In this document: positions 28,021 to 36,188 of the stretch, piece after piece
Numbering within the stretch: position 1 is the stretch's first letter
How the letters are laid out: each line of letters begins with the position of its first letter
Assembly: GCA_001780165.1 (NCBI GenBank)
Contig: MFFQ01000114.1
Span: forward strand, 1 to 52,145
Origin: Candidatus Eisenbacteria bacterium RBG_16_71_46
GTDB taxonomy: Bacteria; Eisenbacteria; RBG-16-71-46
Reading direction: 5' to 3'
DNA: 52,145 nucleotides
Program-made: the position numbers and the translations under genes
The notes under the pieces: generated by a model
What the model was told of the DNA's origin: nothing
The model's database searches: none
The model's input: only the letters and a program-made list of their open reading frames with translations

Positions 28021-28853
28021 CGACGCGGCGCGCGCCCGCGCGCCCCGATCACGCGCTGCCGCGGATCGCGCTCCTCGCGCTGCTCGCGGCCGCGGTGCCG
28101 TTCCCGGCTCAGGCGCAGCCCGGGGAACCCGCGATCCCGCCCGCCGTGGGTTTCGTCAACGACCGCGCCGCGGTGCTGGACGAGCCTTCGCGCGCCCGGC
28201 TCGAGGCCTTCCTCGATCAGCTCGAGCGCAAGACCGGCGCCGAGTTCGCGGTGCTCATCGTCCGCAGCACCGAGCCCGAGGCGCCGGAGGAGTACAAGGT
28301 GCGCGTGTTCCAGAGCTGGGGGCTCGGGCGCAAGGACCACGACGACGGGCTGCTCATGCTGGTGGCGATCGACCAGCGCGTCGTGCGCTTCGAGACCGGC
28401 TACGGCCTCGAGGGCACGCTGCCCGACGGCCTCCAATCGCGCGTCTTCCGCGACGAGATGCGCCCGCGCTTCCGCGAGGGCGACTACGCCGCCGGCATCA
28501 CCGCCGGCGTCCTGGCCGCGGCGGCGCGGATCGCCGCCGAGAAGGGCGTGACGCTGGAGTGGAGCGGACGCGAGCTGCGCTACACCGGCGGCGGGCGCGG
28601 CCGCACGCTTCCGTTCTGGGCGGTGCTGCTCATATTTCTCGCCCTGGTTGCGATCGTCGGCAGCATCAACCCCCCGCGCCCTCCCGGAGGCGGCAGGCGC
28701 CGGCGCGGAGGGTGGTTGGTCGGACCGGCGGGATGGGGCGGCGGCTCGATCGGCGGCTGGGGCGGGGGCTTCGGCGGGTCCGGCGGCGGCGGCTCGTTCG
28801 GAGGATTCGGCGGCGGCGCGAGCGGCGGCGGCGGCGGCGGCGGAAGCTGGTAG
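28017..28853 (+). CDS. TPM-domain (YgcG-family) membrane protein
   Basis: 278 residues. Signal peptide about 16-38 (IALLALLAAAVPFPAQAQ); TPM domain about 45-185 (VNDRAAVLDEPSRARLEAFLDQLERKTGAEFAVLIV ... WGLGRKDHDDGLLMLVAIDQRVVRFETGYGLEG); one membrane helix about 200-220; then an Arg patch and a Gly/Ser-rich tail ending in GGGGGSW. TPM proteins are extracytoplasmic with phosphatase-like fold; their function is mostly unknown, and several work with LemA. ATG 28017 overlaps the preceding stop. Confidence 0.88.
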   Translation: MTTRRAPARPDHALPRIALLALLAAAVPFPAQAQPGEPAIPPAVGFVNDRAAVLDEPSRARLEAFLDQLERKTGAEFAVLIVRSTEPEAPEEYKVRVFQSWGLGRKDHDDGLLMLVAIDQRVVRFETGYGLEGTLPDGLQSRVFRDEMRPRFREGDYAAGITAGVLAAAARIAAEKGVTLEWSGRELRYTGGGRGRTLPFWAVLLIFLALVAIVGSINPPRPPGGGRRRRGGWLVGPAGWGGGSIGGWGGGFGGSGGGGSFGGFGGGASGGGGGGGSW

Positions 28854-28917
28854 AGTCCGGGCCGTCGCGCTGGAGGGTCCGGGCGTCCAAGGACGCATGA
28901 CAAGGGAGAGGTCGACC

Positions 28918-29502
28918 ATGAAACGCGGGATGTGGATCGCGCTGGCGATCGTCGCGGTGCTGCTGATCGGCGTGGGCGGATGCCTGGTGGGGAACTACAA
29001 CCGGTTGGTCACGGGCCGCGAAGCCGTGAGTCAGCGCTGGGCCCAGGTGGACAACCAGCTCCAGCGGCGCAATGACCTGATCGGCAACCTGGTCGAGACC
29101 GTCAAGGGCGTGGCCGGGCAGGAGCAACAGGTGTTTGGTGACATCGCCAACGCGCGCGCGCGCCTCGGCGGTGCGCGCACGCCGGAGGAGGGCATCGAGG
29201 CGGGACGCGCGATGGACTCCGCGCTGGGGCGACTGCTGGTGATCGTGGAGAACTACCCACAACTGCGCAGCTCGGAGGCGTTCACCCAGTTGATGGACGA
29301 GCTGGCGGGGACCGAGAACCGCCTCGCCACCGAGCGCATGCGCTACAACCAGGAAGTGCAGGGCTACAACGTCATGATCAAGCGCTTCCCCACGAACCTG
29401 TACGCCGCGGCGTTCAGCTTCAAGGAATCCCCCTACTACCAGGTGCCGGAGGCGGCCCGAGCCGTGCCACAGGTGGATTTCCAGGGGATCCGCAAGCCCT
29501 AG
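28918..29502 (+). CDS. LemA family protein
   Basis: 194 residues, usual for LemA. An N-terminal membrane helix (WIALAIVAVLLIGVGGCLVGNYN) leads into an antiparallel helical bundle with the family patterns NRLVTGREAVSQRWAQVDNQLQRRNDLIGNLVETVKG, ENYPQLRSSEAFTQLMDELAGTENRLATERMRYNQ and RFPTNLYAAAFSF. LemA proteins are membrane-anchored with an outside or periplasmic bundle; their molecular role is not established, and pairing with a TPM protein is common. AGGGAGAGG precedes ATG 28918. Last gene of the operon. Confidence 0.93.
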   Translation: MKRGMWIALAIVAVLLIGVGGCLVGNYNRLVTGREAVSQRWAQVDNQLQRRNDLIGNLVETVKGVAGQEQQVFGDIANARARLGGARTPEEGIEAGRAMDSALGRLLVIVENYPQLRSSEAFTQLMDELAGTENRLATERMRYNQEVQGYNVMIKRFPTNLYAAAFSFKESPYYQVPEAARAVPQVDFQGIRKP

Positions 29503-29532
29503 TCAGGGACCGCCGGCCGCTCGGGCACGATG

Positions 29533-29698
29533 CCCGCCAGCGAGCCGCAGCGGGCGCGGACCGGAGCGCGGGATCCGCAGACGCGCAGGAGCCATGGAGG
29601 GCGGGCGCGTCGAGGAACAGCGCGCGCCAGCGGGCCGCAGCGGGCGCGGACCGGAGCGCGGGCTCCGCAGACGCGCAGGAGCCATGGAGGGCGGGCGC
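29533..29698 (+). repeat. Two-copy tandem repeat, 90-bp period
   Basis: A core of about 76 bp (29533-29608) recurs at 29623-29698 with very few mismatches (CGGGCGCGGACCGGAGCGCG at 29551 and again at 29641). The period is a multiple of three, but no supported gene runs through it. Confidence 0.85.
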
Positions 29699-29710
29699 CC
29701 TGCGGACGCG

Positions 29711-29841
29711 CACCGGATGCCATCGAAGCTCGCCCCTGGCGGGGCGCCCCTCAGAGCGCAGCGAGGCGGAGCCAGGGACTGGCGCAGCCGAGCGGCCCGC
29801 GCGCAGGTCCCCGCTCGCGGAGGCCCGCCGGGCACGGAGCC
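29711..29841 (+). repeat. Dispersed repeat, copy A
   Basis: Matches the reverse complement of 52014-52120. Shared blocks include CCGGATGCCATCGAAGC, GGGCGCCCCTCAGAGCGCAG with CGAGG, CCGAGCGGCCCGCGCG and CCGGGCACGGAGC. Copy A carries about 18-20 extra bases near 29766-29788. Confidence 0.85.
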
Positions 29842-29875
29842 GGATCGATGCTACACGCGCGCGCCGCCGCGCGCC

Positions 29876-31369
29876 TCAGGCGGCGCTGCGCGCGAGCGCC
29901 TGTATTTCGCGCCGCGCCGCCTCGAGCGCCTGCCGAGTGCCCGGGTCGAGCGCCTCGCCGCGGGCGGCGGCGGCGCGGGCCAGGGCGTCCTCCGCCCCGA
30001 GCCCTGCGCCGCGCGCGTCCGCGTAGTCGAGGGCGAGCGTCCGCAGCAGCGCGGCGCGCTCCTCCTCGAGTGGTCCCGGATCGAATCCCGCCGCGGGAAT
30101 CGGCGTCCATTCGAGCATCCGGCACAGGTCGGCCGCGAAGCCGGTGGCGTCGGCCTCGGCGAGACCGGAGAGGACGGCGCGGCCTTCCGCACCTTCCGCC
30201 CAGCGGCCCAGCCGCGTCCCGTGCGCGACGAGCGCGCGGGTGCGCGGGGTCGCGACCAGGGCCCGCGCCGCGTGATCGATCAGCTCTGCCGCCTCCGCGC
30301 GCAGCGCCGCGGACGCGCCGTCGCCCGCGCCGCGCTCGCGCGCGAGCAGGGCGAACGTCCCCTCGAGCTGCGCCCGGCAGCGCGCGGCGTTCTGCAGCGC
30401 CACCGCCGCGATCTCGCACAAGCCCGCGAGCAGATCCATGTCCCCCCGCGGCGGGTCGAGGCCGTCGCGCCGCTCTTCGGCCAGCAGCACGCCCTCGAGG
30501 CCGTCGGGACCCCTGAGCGGCGCGAGCAGCACCAGCCCGGCCGACACCAGGGGTGGGATCTCGCCCGCCGTCTCCGGCAGGCGTTCCAGCTCGCGACGCC
30601 ACACCGGGCGCCCGAGCCCGCCGAGAATCGTGGCGATGCCGCCCTCGAGGCCCAGCTCGAGCCCCGCGATGCGGTCGAAGCTGTCGCCGCGCACCGCGCA
30701 CGGCACCAGGCGCCCGGTGGCGCGGTGCGACACCAGCAGTGCGGCGACCCCGAGGCCGATCCGCGACTGCACCGCGAGCAGAAAGCGCTGTGCCAGCTCG
30801 TCCACGTCCAGGGTGCGGTGGAGATCGCGGCCGAGACCGAACGCCAACTCGCGCAGCCGGTGCTCCTGGCGGGCGTCGAGGTGCGTGCGCTTGACCTCGT
30901 CCTCGGCGCGGGTCAGGTCACGCGCGAGCTCCGCCATCCGCCGGCGGGCCTCGCGGCCCTCCTCGGTTCGCGCCAGCAGCCGCTTGACGCGCGCGATCAG
31001 CTCCTTGGGCGAAAACGGCTTCGCGAGATAGTCGTCGGCGCCCGCGTTGAGCCCGCGCAGCCGCGCATCGGTTTCCCCCATCGCCGAGACCAGGATGATG
31101 GGAAGGTGGGCATCTTCCGGGGCGCGGCGCAGGGCCTCGCACACCTCGAGCCCGCTGCGCCGCGGCAGGCGCACGTCGAGGATCAGCAGGTCGGGCCGGT
31201 CGCCGGACACCCGGCGCAACGCCTCCTCGCCGTCGGCGGCGGTCAGCACGCGATAGCCGTGCGCGGTGAAGGCGACCTCGAGCAACTCGAGGACGCGTCG
31301 ATCGTCGTCCACGACCAGCACCGAGGAGCCGGGGCCGGCGGACCGCGGAACGCTACGAGGGGTTTCCAC
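29876..31369 (-). CDS. Response regulator: REC domain fused to GAF-like domain
   Basis: 497 residues from GTG 31369 (GGGAG upstream), overlapping the CheA-like gene by 17 bp. REC at about 16-130 with acceptor D65 (LLILDVRLPRRSG), acidic pair VDDD and K117 (LAKPF). A short coiled coil (about 125-165) leads to a GAF-like domain (about 165-320: LDVDELAQRFLLAVQSRIGLGVAALLVSH ... LVLLAPLRGPDGLEGVLLAEERRDG). The C-terminal 170 residues are helical, Ala/Arg/Leu-rich and unassigned. No DNA-binding or GGDEF domain is seen, so the output is probably through protein contacts. Last gene of the MCP-like operon. Confidence 0.85.
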   Translation of the reverse strand: METPRSVPRSAGPGSSVLVVDDDRRVLELLEVAFTAHGYRVLTAADGEEALRRVSGDRPDLLILDVRLPRRSGLEVCEALRRAPEDAHLPIILVSAMGETDARLRGLNAGADDYLAKPFSPKELIARVKRLLARTEEGREARRRMAELARDLTRAEDEVKRTHLDARQEHRLRELAFGLGRDLHRTLDVDELAQRFLLAVQSRIGLGVAALLVSHRATGRLVPCAVRGDSFDRIAGLELGLEGGIATILGGLGRPVWRRELERLPETAGEIPPLVSAGLVLLAPLRGPDGLEGVLLAEERRDGLDPPRGDMDLLAGLCEIAAVALQNAARCRAQLEGTFALLARERGAGDGASAALRAEAAELIDHAARALVATPRTRALVAHGTRLGRWAEGAEGRAVLSGLAEADATGFAADLCRMLEWTPIPAAGFDPGPLEEERAALLRTLALDYADARGAGLGAEDALARAAAARGEALDPGTRQALEAARREIQALARSAA

Positions 31370-33332
31370 GCCGGCTCCCGCTCGCCAGCCCCAGCCGCTC
31401 GAGCAGGCGCTCGAGCGCCGGACGGTCGAAGGGCTTGCGCAGCACCCGGCGCACTCCGGCCTCCGCCGAGAACGCGGCGTCCTCGGCGTCGCGCACCAGC
31501 GCGACGATCGGCGCCGGCCGGGCGATCTGGGCCTGGCGGGCCGCCGTCTCGCGCAGCAACTCGACGCCGCTGGCATCGGGCAGGTCGATGTCGACGCAGA
31601 TCAGCGACCACGGACCCGCGGCGAGCGCGCCCCACAGTTCCGCCGCGGTCACCGCCGCCGCCACTTCGAAGCCCTGTTGCTCGAGCAGGCGCGAGAGGAA
31701 CACCCGCGCGGTGATCGAATCCTCGGCGATCAGCGCGCGACGCCGCCACGCGGGCGCGGGAGCCGGGCTCGGCGGCGCGGGGACCTCGGAACGGCGGGTC
31801 GTCGCGGGCCCACGCGGCGACTCGACACCCGTCCCGCCGGCTGATTCCGGCGCACGCGCGTGCGGGACCTGCTCCTCGATCGGCTCGACGTCCGCAGCGG
31901 ACAGCACGCCGAGCGCGATCCGTGGCGCGGGCGCATGCGCTTCGGCCGGCGGCGCGGATGCGGGCGCGGTGGCCCGCGGCACCGGCGCGGGCGCGGCGGG
32001 CGGCGGGGGTGTAGAGGCGGGCACTTCGGCCGGCTGAGCGGGTGCAGGTGCACGCGTTTCGGCCGGCGGCGCGGATGCTGGCGCGGTGGCCCGCGGCACG
32101 GGCGCGGGCGCCGGGTGCGGCACGGATGCGGGCACGGCGGCTGGCGTGGTCGGCGAGACCGGCGCGCGGCCGCGCGGCCGCGGCCCTGGGCGCGGCCAGC
32201 GCCGCGCCAGGGGCGCCGCGCCGGGCTCCGGGCGCGACGGAGCGGGAAGCGGCTCCGGAATGCGCGGGAGCGGAACCGAGCGCATGAGCTCCGCGGGGTC
32301 GAGCGCCCAGTACACGTCGTCCTCGTCGGTTCGCACCGCGCGCGTCGCGGCCGCCGAGGGCGGCGGACCTTCGGGCGCGCACGGTTCCGCGGGCAGGCGC
32401 CACACCAGCCGATCCGCGACCAGCAGGGCGCGCTTGAGCCCGTGGCCGAGCAACACGAGCGGGCGCTCGCCGCGGCCGGAGCCGAGCGGCCCCAGGGGCT
32501 CGAGCACCGGGGCGCCGAGTTCCAGCGAGCGCCGCTCCACCAGGTCCTGCGGGACCATCGAGAAGAACAGTACCGAGCGCCAGGGCAGGGCGAGGCGGAG
32601 CGCGCCCTGCACCAGCATGAGGTAGCTCTCGCGCGGCGCGTGCAGCGGCACCCGCACCACCCAACCGCCGCGCGCGGTCGCGCGGGCGCCGCCGGCCGGG
32701 CTCACGACCCCACCCACGGCCGCGAGCACCTCGTGCGACGGCCGGAGGCCGCGCGGGTCCACGACCTCGCACCCCACCTCGACCATGGAATCGTCGAGGG
32801 CGAGGCGCAGCGGCCGGAGTGGGCCGCCTTCGCCCACCAGCCAGTCCACCGCCGCGCGCAGCGCGGCCGCGACCGGGGCGGCCAGCCGCACCGCGACAGC
32901 CCGCTCCAGCGCCGGACCGTCCTCCATCGGCAGGTCCGCCAGCGCCTCCATCACCGTGATCGTGGCGACCAGCGGCCCGGCTTCGCCCGCCACCGGCGAG
33001 CTCCACTCGATCGCGTGGAGTTCCACGGCGAGACCGTCGAGCTCGGCGTCGCAACGCGCGAACTCCTCGATGCTCTCCTCGCCGGCGCAGCGGGCGGCCA
33101 TCCGCAGCAGCCGATCCCGGGCAGGACCCAGATCGCGCGGTGTGGGGACGCCCGCGTGAACCTCGAACTCCGAGATCAGGCGATCGAGTCCGGGAAGCGC
33201 GAGCAGCTGGGCCACTTCGCGTGCCGTGGCGATGGCCAGCGCGGTCGCGCCCGGGGCGAGCGCGTTCTCCAGCATTTCGCTGAGGCTGCGCGCGACCCGG
33301 GGCTCGTTCCGCTGCCATTCGGAGGCGTTCAT
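31353..33332 (-). CDS. CheA-like protein lacking kinase residues, with CheW-like and REC domains
   Basis: 659 residues. No HPt phosphoacceptor His is visible in the N-terminal helical region (1-150). Residues about 155-230 look like an eroded HHKA ATPase domain (LRLALDDSMVEVGCEVVDPRGL, GGWVVRVPLHAP) without the N-box Asn or Gly loops. Residues about 235-315 are CheW-like (VQGALRLALPWRSVLFF). A Pro/Ala linker (about 355-530) has two near-identical copies of PAPVPRATAPASAPPAE. The C-terminal REC domain (about 531-650) keeps the acidic residue D538, acceptor D581 (DIDLPDASG) and K633. It therefore probably acts as an adaptor and phosphate receiver rather than a kinase. It overlaps the MCP-like gene by 4 bp. 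Confidence 0.75.
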   Translation of the reverse strand: MNASEWQRNEPRVARSLSEMLENALAPGATALAIATAREVAQLLALPGLDRLISEFEVHAGVPTPRDLGPARDRLLRMAARCAGEESIEEFARCDAELDGLAVELHAIEWSSPVAGEAGPLVATITVMEALADLPMEDGPALERAVAVRLAAPVAAALRAAVDWLVGEGGPLRPLRLALDDSMVEVGCEVVDPRGLRPSHEVLAAVGGVVSPAGGARATARGGWVVRVPLHAPRESYLMLVQGALRLALPWRSVLFFSMVPQDLVERRSLELGAPVLEPLGPLGSGRGERPLVLLGHGLKRALLVADRLVWRLPAEPCAPEGPPPSAAATRAVRTDEDDVYWALDPAELMRSVPLPRIPEPLPAPSRPEPGAAPLARRWPRPGPRPRGRAPVSPTTPAAVPASVPHPAPAPVPRATAPASAPPAETRAPAPAQPAEVPASTPPPPAAPAPVPRATAPASAPPAEAHAPAPRIALGVLSAADVEPIEEQVPHARAPESAGGTGVESPRGPATTRRSEVPAPPSPAPAPAWRRRALIAEDSITARVFLSRLLEQQGFEVAAAVTAAELWGALAAGPWSLICVDIDLPDASGVELLRETAARQAQIARPAPIVALVRDAEDAAFSAEAGVRRVLRKPFDRPALERLLERLGLASGSRRGNPS

Positions 33333-34834
33333 GACGGACGCTTCGCCTTCCGCGCGTCGGCATCCCCATCCCCGTCATCCGGGGCGTCATCGGCCTCGCC
33401 CATCGCCCGCGCGATGGCGCTCAGGTGCCCGAACCCCGAGCCCTGGCCCGCGGACGGCGCCTGCGCGGATTCCTCCGGCGCCTCGATCGGGGCCAGCCTC
33501 ACGACCAACCCTTCGAGCTCGCGCACCTGTTCTTCGAGCTGGCGCGCGAGCCGTTCGGCGGCGCGCGACACGCGCTCGCTCGCGGCCGAGAGCCGCTCGC
33601 CCTTGCGCGTGGTGTCCTGGACCATCTCCCGCACGCGGTCGAGCAGGCGGATCGCTTCGTTCAGCGGGCGCGCGGGCGCGGGCGGCATCGCCGGCACGCG
33701 GTCGAGCGTCCCCGCGATCCGCTCGCGGATGCCGCGCATGCGCGCGTCCGCCGCGGTCACCTCGCGCTCGACCCCGCGCGAAAGCTCGGCGGTGCGGTCG
33801 GTCGCGGCGCGCACCTCGTGCACGAGCTGCTTGAGCTCGGCCCCCACCTCTTCGAACGGCGCGCCGCCGGCGCCGGGGCGTGCCGCGACGGCGATGTTGA
33901 GCGCGATGAGGGTCGCGCGATTGGCGAGCACCTGGACCTGGTCCGCGACCTCATGCACGCGCAGCAGCCCGTTCGACAGGTGGGCCACGCTCTCGCTGGA
34001 GGCGCTCACCAGCTCCTCGATTGCCTCGGCGGCGCCGACGCGGAACCGGTCGTAGGCCTCGGCGACGGCCCGTTCCTCCTCGGGCGGCGGACCGGATTCC
34101 AGGGCCAGGGCCAGCTCGACCGAGAGACGCTGCAGCTCGCGCACGGTGGTGAGGAGCGCGGTGGCCTCGACGAATCCACGCTCGGCCTGCTCGGTGCACT
34201 CGCGCGCGTTGTCGAGCGACGCCTCGACGTCACCGTGCACCTGCTCGGCTGCCTCGCGGTTCTGCTCGCGCAGCTCCTGGCCGCGATCGATCCCGCGATT
34301 GAGCAGCTCGTGCACGCGTCCGAGGGTGCCGCCCGCGGCGGGCAACGCCTCCCAGCGCTCGGTTCGCTCCCAGCGCTCGAGGCTCTCGCGCGTGCGCTCG
34401 AGCGCGCGCTGCATCAGCGCCAGCTCCTCCTCCCCCCGCAGCGCTTGGCGCTGGCGGGCGATGATGAACTGGGCCTGGAGAGTCAGCGCCGACAGCTCGC
34501 CCCAGCCCGACACCGAGGGCAGGCCGCGCAGCTCGGTCACGCTCATGGCGCCGAGGCCGCGCTGGATGCCGCGCAGGGAGGCGAGCAAGCCGCGCTCGAG
34601 CCACAGCGCGAGCAGGAACCCGGCGACGAGGCCGGCCCCGACGATCCCGGACAGCCACTGCCAGTCGAGAACCGCGGCGAGGGGCATGCCGTTGCGCTCG
34701 GCCCACGTGACCGCGAACGCGAGCCCGCCGCCCGCCACCAGCCCGCCGCCCAGGCAGCCGAGCCACACGCGGAGGCGCAGCCCGGGTCCGGCCTTGGGGT
34801 TCACGTCAGGAGCGGGGGAGAGGGGAGTGCCCAT
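33329..34834 (-). CDS. MCP-like membrane coiled-coil signalling protein
   Basis: 501 residues. Two adjacent membrane helices (about 23-45 and 59-82) with almost no loop between them, so there is no periplasmic sensor domain. The rest is predicted coiled coil. Residues about 297-343 (VLANRATLIALNIAVAARPG ... FEEVGAELKQLVHEV) match the hairpin tip of methyl-accepting proteins, where the canonical form is TNLLALNAAIEAARAGE with FAVVAxEVRxLA; several tip residues that contact CheA/CheW are changed. The tail is acidic then basic (DDAPDDGDGDADARKAKRPS). First gene of an operon with the CheA-like and REC-GAF proteins (ATGA overlap). Confidence 0.8.
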   Translation of the reverse strand: MGTPLSPAPDVNPKAGPGLRLRVWLGCLGGGLVAGGGLAFAVTWAERNGMPLAAVLDWQWLSGIVGAGLVAGFLLALWLERGLLASLRGIQRGLGAMSVTELRGLPSVSGWGELSALTLQAQFIIARQRQALRGEEELALMQRALERTRESLERWERTERWEALPAAGGTLGRVHELLNRGIDRGQELREQNREAAEQVHGDVEASLDNARECTEQAERGFVEATALLTTVRELQRLSVELALALESGPPPEEERAVAEAYDRFRVGAAEAIEELVSASSESVAHLSNGLLRVHEVADQVQVLANRATLIALNIAVAARPGAGGAPFEEVGAELKQLVHEVRAATDRTAELSRGVEREVTAADARMRGIRERIAGTLDRVPAMPPAPARPLNEAIRLLDRVREMVQDTTRKGERLSAASERVSRAAERLARQLEEQVRELEGLVVRLAPIEAPEESAQAPSAGQGSGFGHLSAIARAMGEADDAPDDGDGDADARKAKRPS

Positions 34835-35240
34835 GCGAGGTGTGCCTGCGCCGCTGTCGGGCGCGCCAAAGGGTGAGGAGGGGCGAGTTCACGATGCTCC
34901 TTTTCGCAAGGCACATGCCCCGCGGATCCGCGGTCGTTCCCGGGGGCGCGCGTGGCCCCGAATCCCGGCCTGCGGCGCTTCCGCCGCGGGCCCTCATGCA
35001 GGCAGCAAGGCCCTCGGCGTCCCGCAATCTCGTGCTATTCGCGCGCGCCGCTTGAAGCTGGAAGCCCGGCTGCTGTCAAAGCGCTTTAGTCATCGGAAAA
35101 GGCGTTGCAGGTTGTGGACGATCCGATGAAATCCCGCAGCGCGCGTTCCCGAGGGCGCGAGAGAGGTTTCCGGCTCCCCGTTTCGGGTCAGAACCCCCAT
35201 GCAATTGCGTCAGGCGGCTCGAACTAACGGTCAATGTGGA

Positions 35241-35251
35241 GGTTCCGAACC
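35241..35251. promoter_or_regulatory. Palindrome, possible operator
   Basis: GGTTC-C-GAACC lies about 70 bp upstream of the sigma-54-like site, within the range where enhancer-binding activators usually bind. The role is inferred from position only. Confidence 0.3.
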
Positions 35252-35318
35252 CCCCCCTGCAACCTCGAATCGGGCCCGATCCCGGACACCGGCCTCGGAT
35301 GCGGCTCTAATGCGTTTG

Positions 35319-35334
35319 TGGCACAGACGATGCA
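35319..35334 (+). promoter_or_regulatory. Sigma-54-like (-24/-12) promoter
   Basis: TGGCAC-AGACG-ATGCA. The -24 GG and -12 GC are at the exact consensus spacing, and the match to TGGCACGnnnnTTGCW fails at only two positions. It lies 77 bp before the ATG of the downstream gene. Confidence 0.45.
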
Positions 35335-35410
35335 GGAACGTATGGGTGAGTGGAACCACAGCGCTCCGCGTCGTGACTCGTCGGGGGGCCTGGGAGGGAG
35401 GAACCGAGCG

Positions 35411-36169
35411 ATGAACCCGCGCCACTACGTCGATCTCAAGGAAACCAGCCGGGACCTCCAGCCCACCTATTACTTCATGATCAACTGCCTGCTCTACAGC
35501 AGGATGGAAACCGGGCTGGTTTCCAATCAGGACTTCTACGACGAGGACGTCAACGTCTACCTCGCCCACCTGCTCCACTCCTTCATCAACCCCGAGTACG
35601 TGGACCAGTCGCGCAAGTTCCTCTCCAAGTACGACACCGACGTCTTCCGCCGCATGGCGCACTCGAGCGACGCCCGGCTCAAGTACCTGATCTACAAGAC
35701 CAACGCCGACTTCCTGCTGGTGTCGATCGGGATCTTCGACAACCCGATGTCCGCCGCGGCCCGGCGCATCCAGCCGAGCGAGGAAGCCTACATCGGGCGC
35801 GGCAAGACCTACTACCACTTCGCCTACTCCTACAGCCAGCAGATGCACCGCAAGAACCAGGGCGTTTCCGAGGTGCTCGAAAAGCTCTCGGTCGGTTTCG
35901 AGAAGTACATCCGCATCCTCTCCCACATGCGCGGGGAATACCTCGACCTCATGAAGCGGCTCTCGCAGGGCGAGGTCTACCATCTCGAGCGGTCGGTGGA
36001 CGAGCATTCGCGGCAGGAGCTGCTGCGGGTGAAGCAGGACGAGTTGCTCGAGCTTTACAGCGCGTGGAAGCAGGAGCCGAGCGCGGAGACCGAGGAGAGC
36101 CTCGAGCGCGTGGTGAGCGAGATCCGCCAGATCAACCCGTCATTCAAGTTCGAGCTGCCGAAGCGATAG
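35411..36169 (+). CDS. Soluble helical protein of unknown function
   Basis: 252 residues, no signal peptide or membrane segment. The sequence is strikingly different in style from most neighbours: rich in Tyr, Asn, Lys and Asp, with aromatic clusters (PTYYFMINCLLYSRMETG, GKTYYHFAYSYSQQMHRK). The C-terminal 60 residues are a charged helix. I do not recognise the family. ATG 35411 has a strong GGGAGGGAGGAA upstream, and a sigma-54-like promoter precedes it. Codon choice strongly favours C or G at third positions, so the gene is native in style and likely well expressed. Confidence 0.8.
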   Translation: MNPRHYVDLKETSRDLQPTYYFMINCLLYSRMETGLVSNQDFYDEDVNVYLAHLLHSFINPEYVDQSRKFLSKYDTDVFRRMAHSSDARLKYLIYKTNADFLLVSIGIFDNPMSAAARRIQPSEEAYIGRGKTYYHFAYSYSQQMHRKNQGVSEVLEKLSVGFEKYIRILSHMRGEYLDLMKRLSQGEVYHLERSVDEHSRQELLRVKQDELLELYSAWKQEPSAETEESLERVVSEIRQINPSFKFELPKR

Positions 36170-36188
36170 TCCAGTCGCGGCGCGCAGA

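Larger units (their letters stand above)
29503..29875. other. 373-bp repeat-rich intergenic region, convergent
   Basis: Lies between the LemA stop and the end of the REC-GAF gene. It contains a 90-bp-period tandem repeat and copy A of a dispersed repeat. Frames through it on both strands are low-complexity and are judged non-coding. Confidence 0.7.
34835..35410. other. 576-bp divergent intergenic region
   Basis: Separates the MCP-like operon from the gene at 35411. It contains AAAGCGCTTT near 35080-35095, the palindrome GGTTCCGAACC (35241-35251) and a sigma-54-like site, listed separately. No credible gene or promoter for the MCP-like operon was recognised. Confidence 0.55.

Noticed and set aside
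29420-29835. Short minus-strand frames with repeated LHGSCASA motifs
   Set aside because: They are produced by the 90-bp tandem repeat; no start signal, no family resemblance.
29594-31714. 706-residue plus-strand open frame
   Set aside because: It is antisense to the REC-GAF gene and runs through the repeat region; composition is shadow-like and no domain is recognisable.
31353-33332. Functional CheA kinase
   Set aside because: No phosphoacceptor His or ATP-binding N and G boxes are visible; only the CheW-like and receiver parts are convincing.
31860-34055. 731-residue plus-strand open frame
   Set aside because: It is antisense to the MCP-like and CheA-like genes; it shows no conserved motif.
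35220-35290. Possible tRNA-like segment with GGTTCCGAACC
   Set aside because: No acceptor stem, anticodon arm or CCA-compatible layout could be formed around it.
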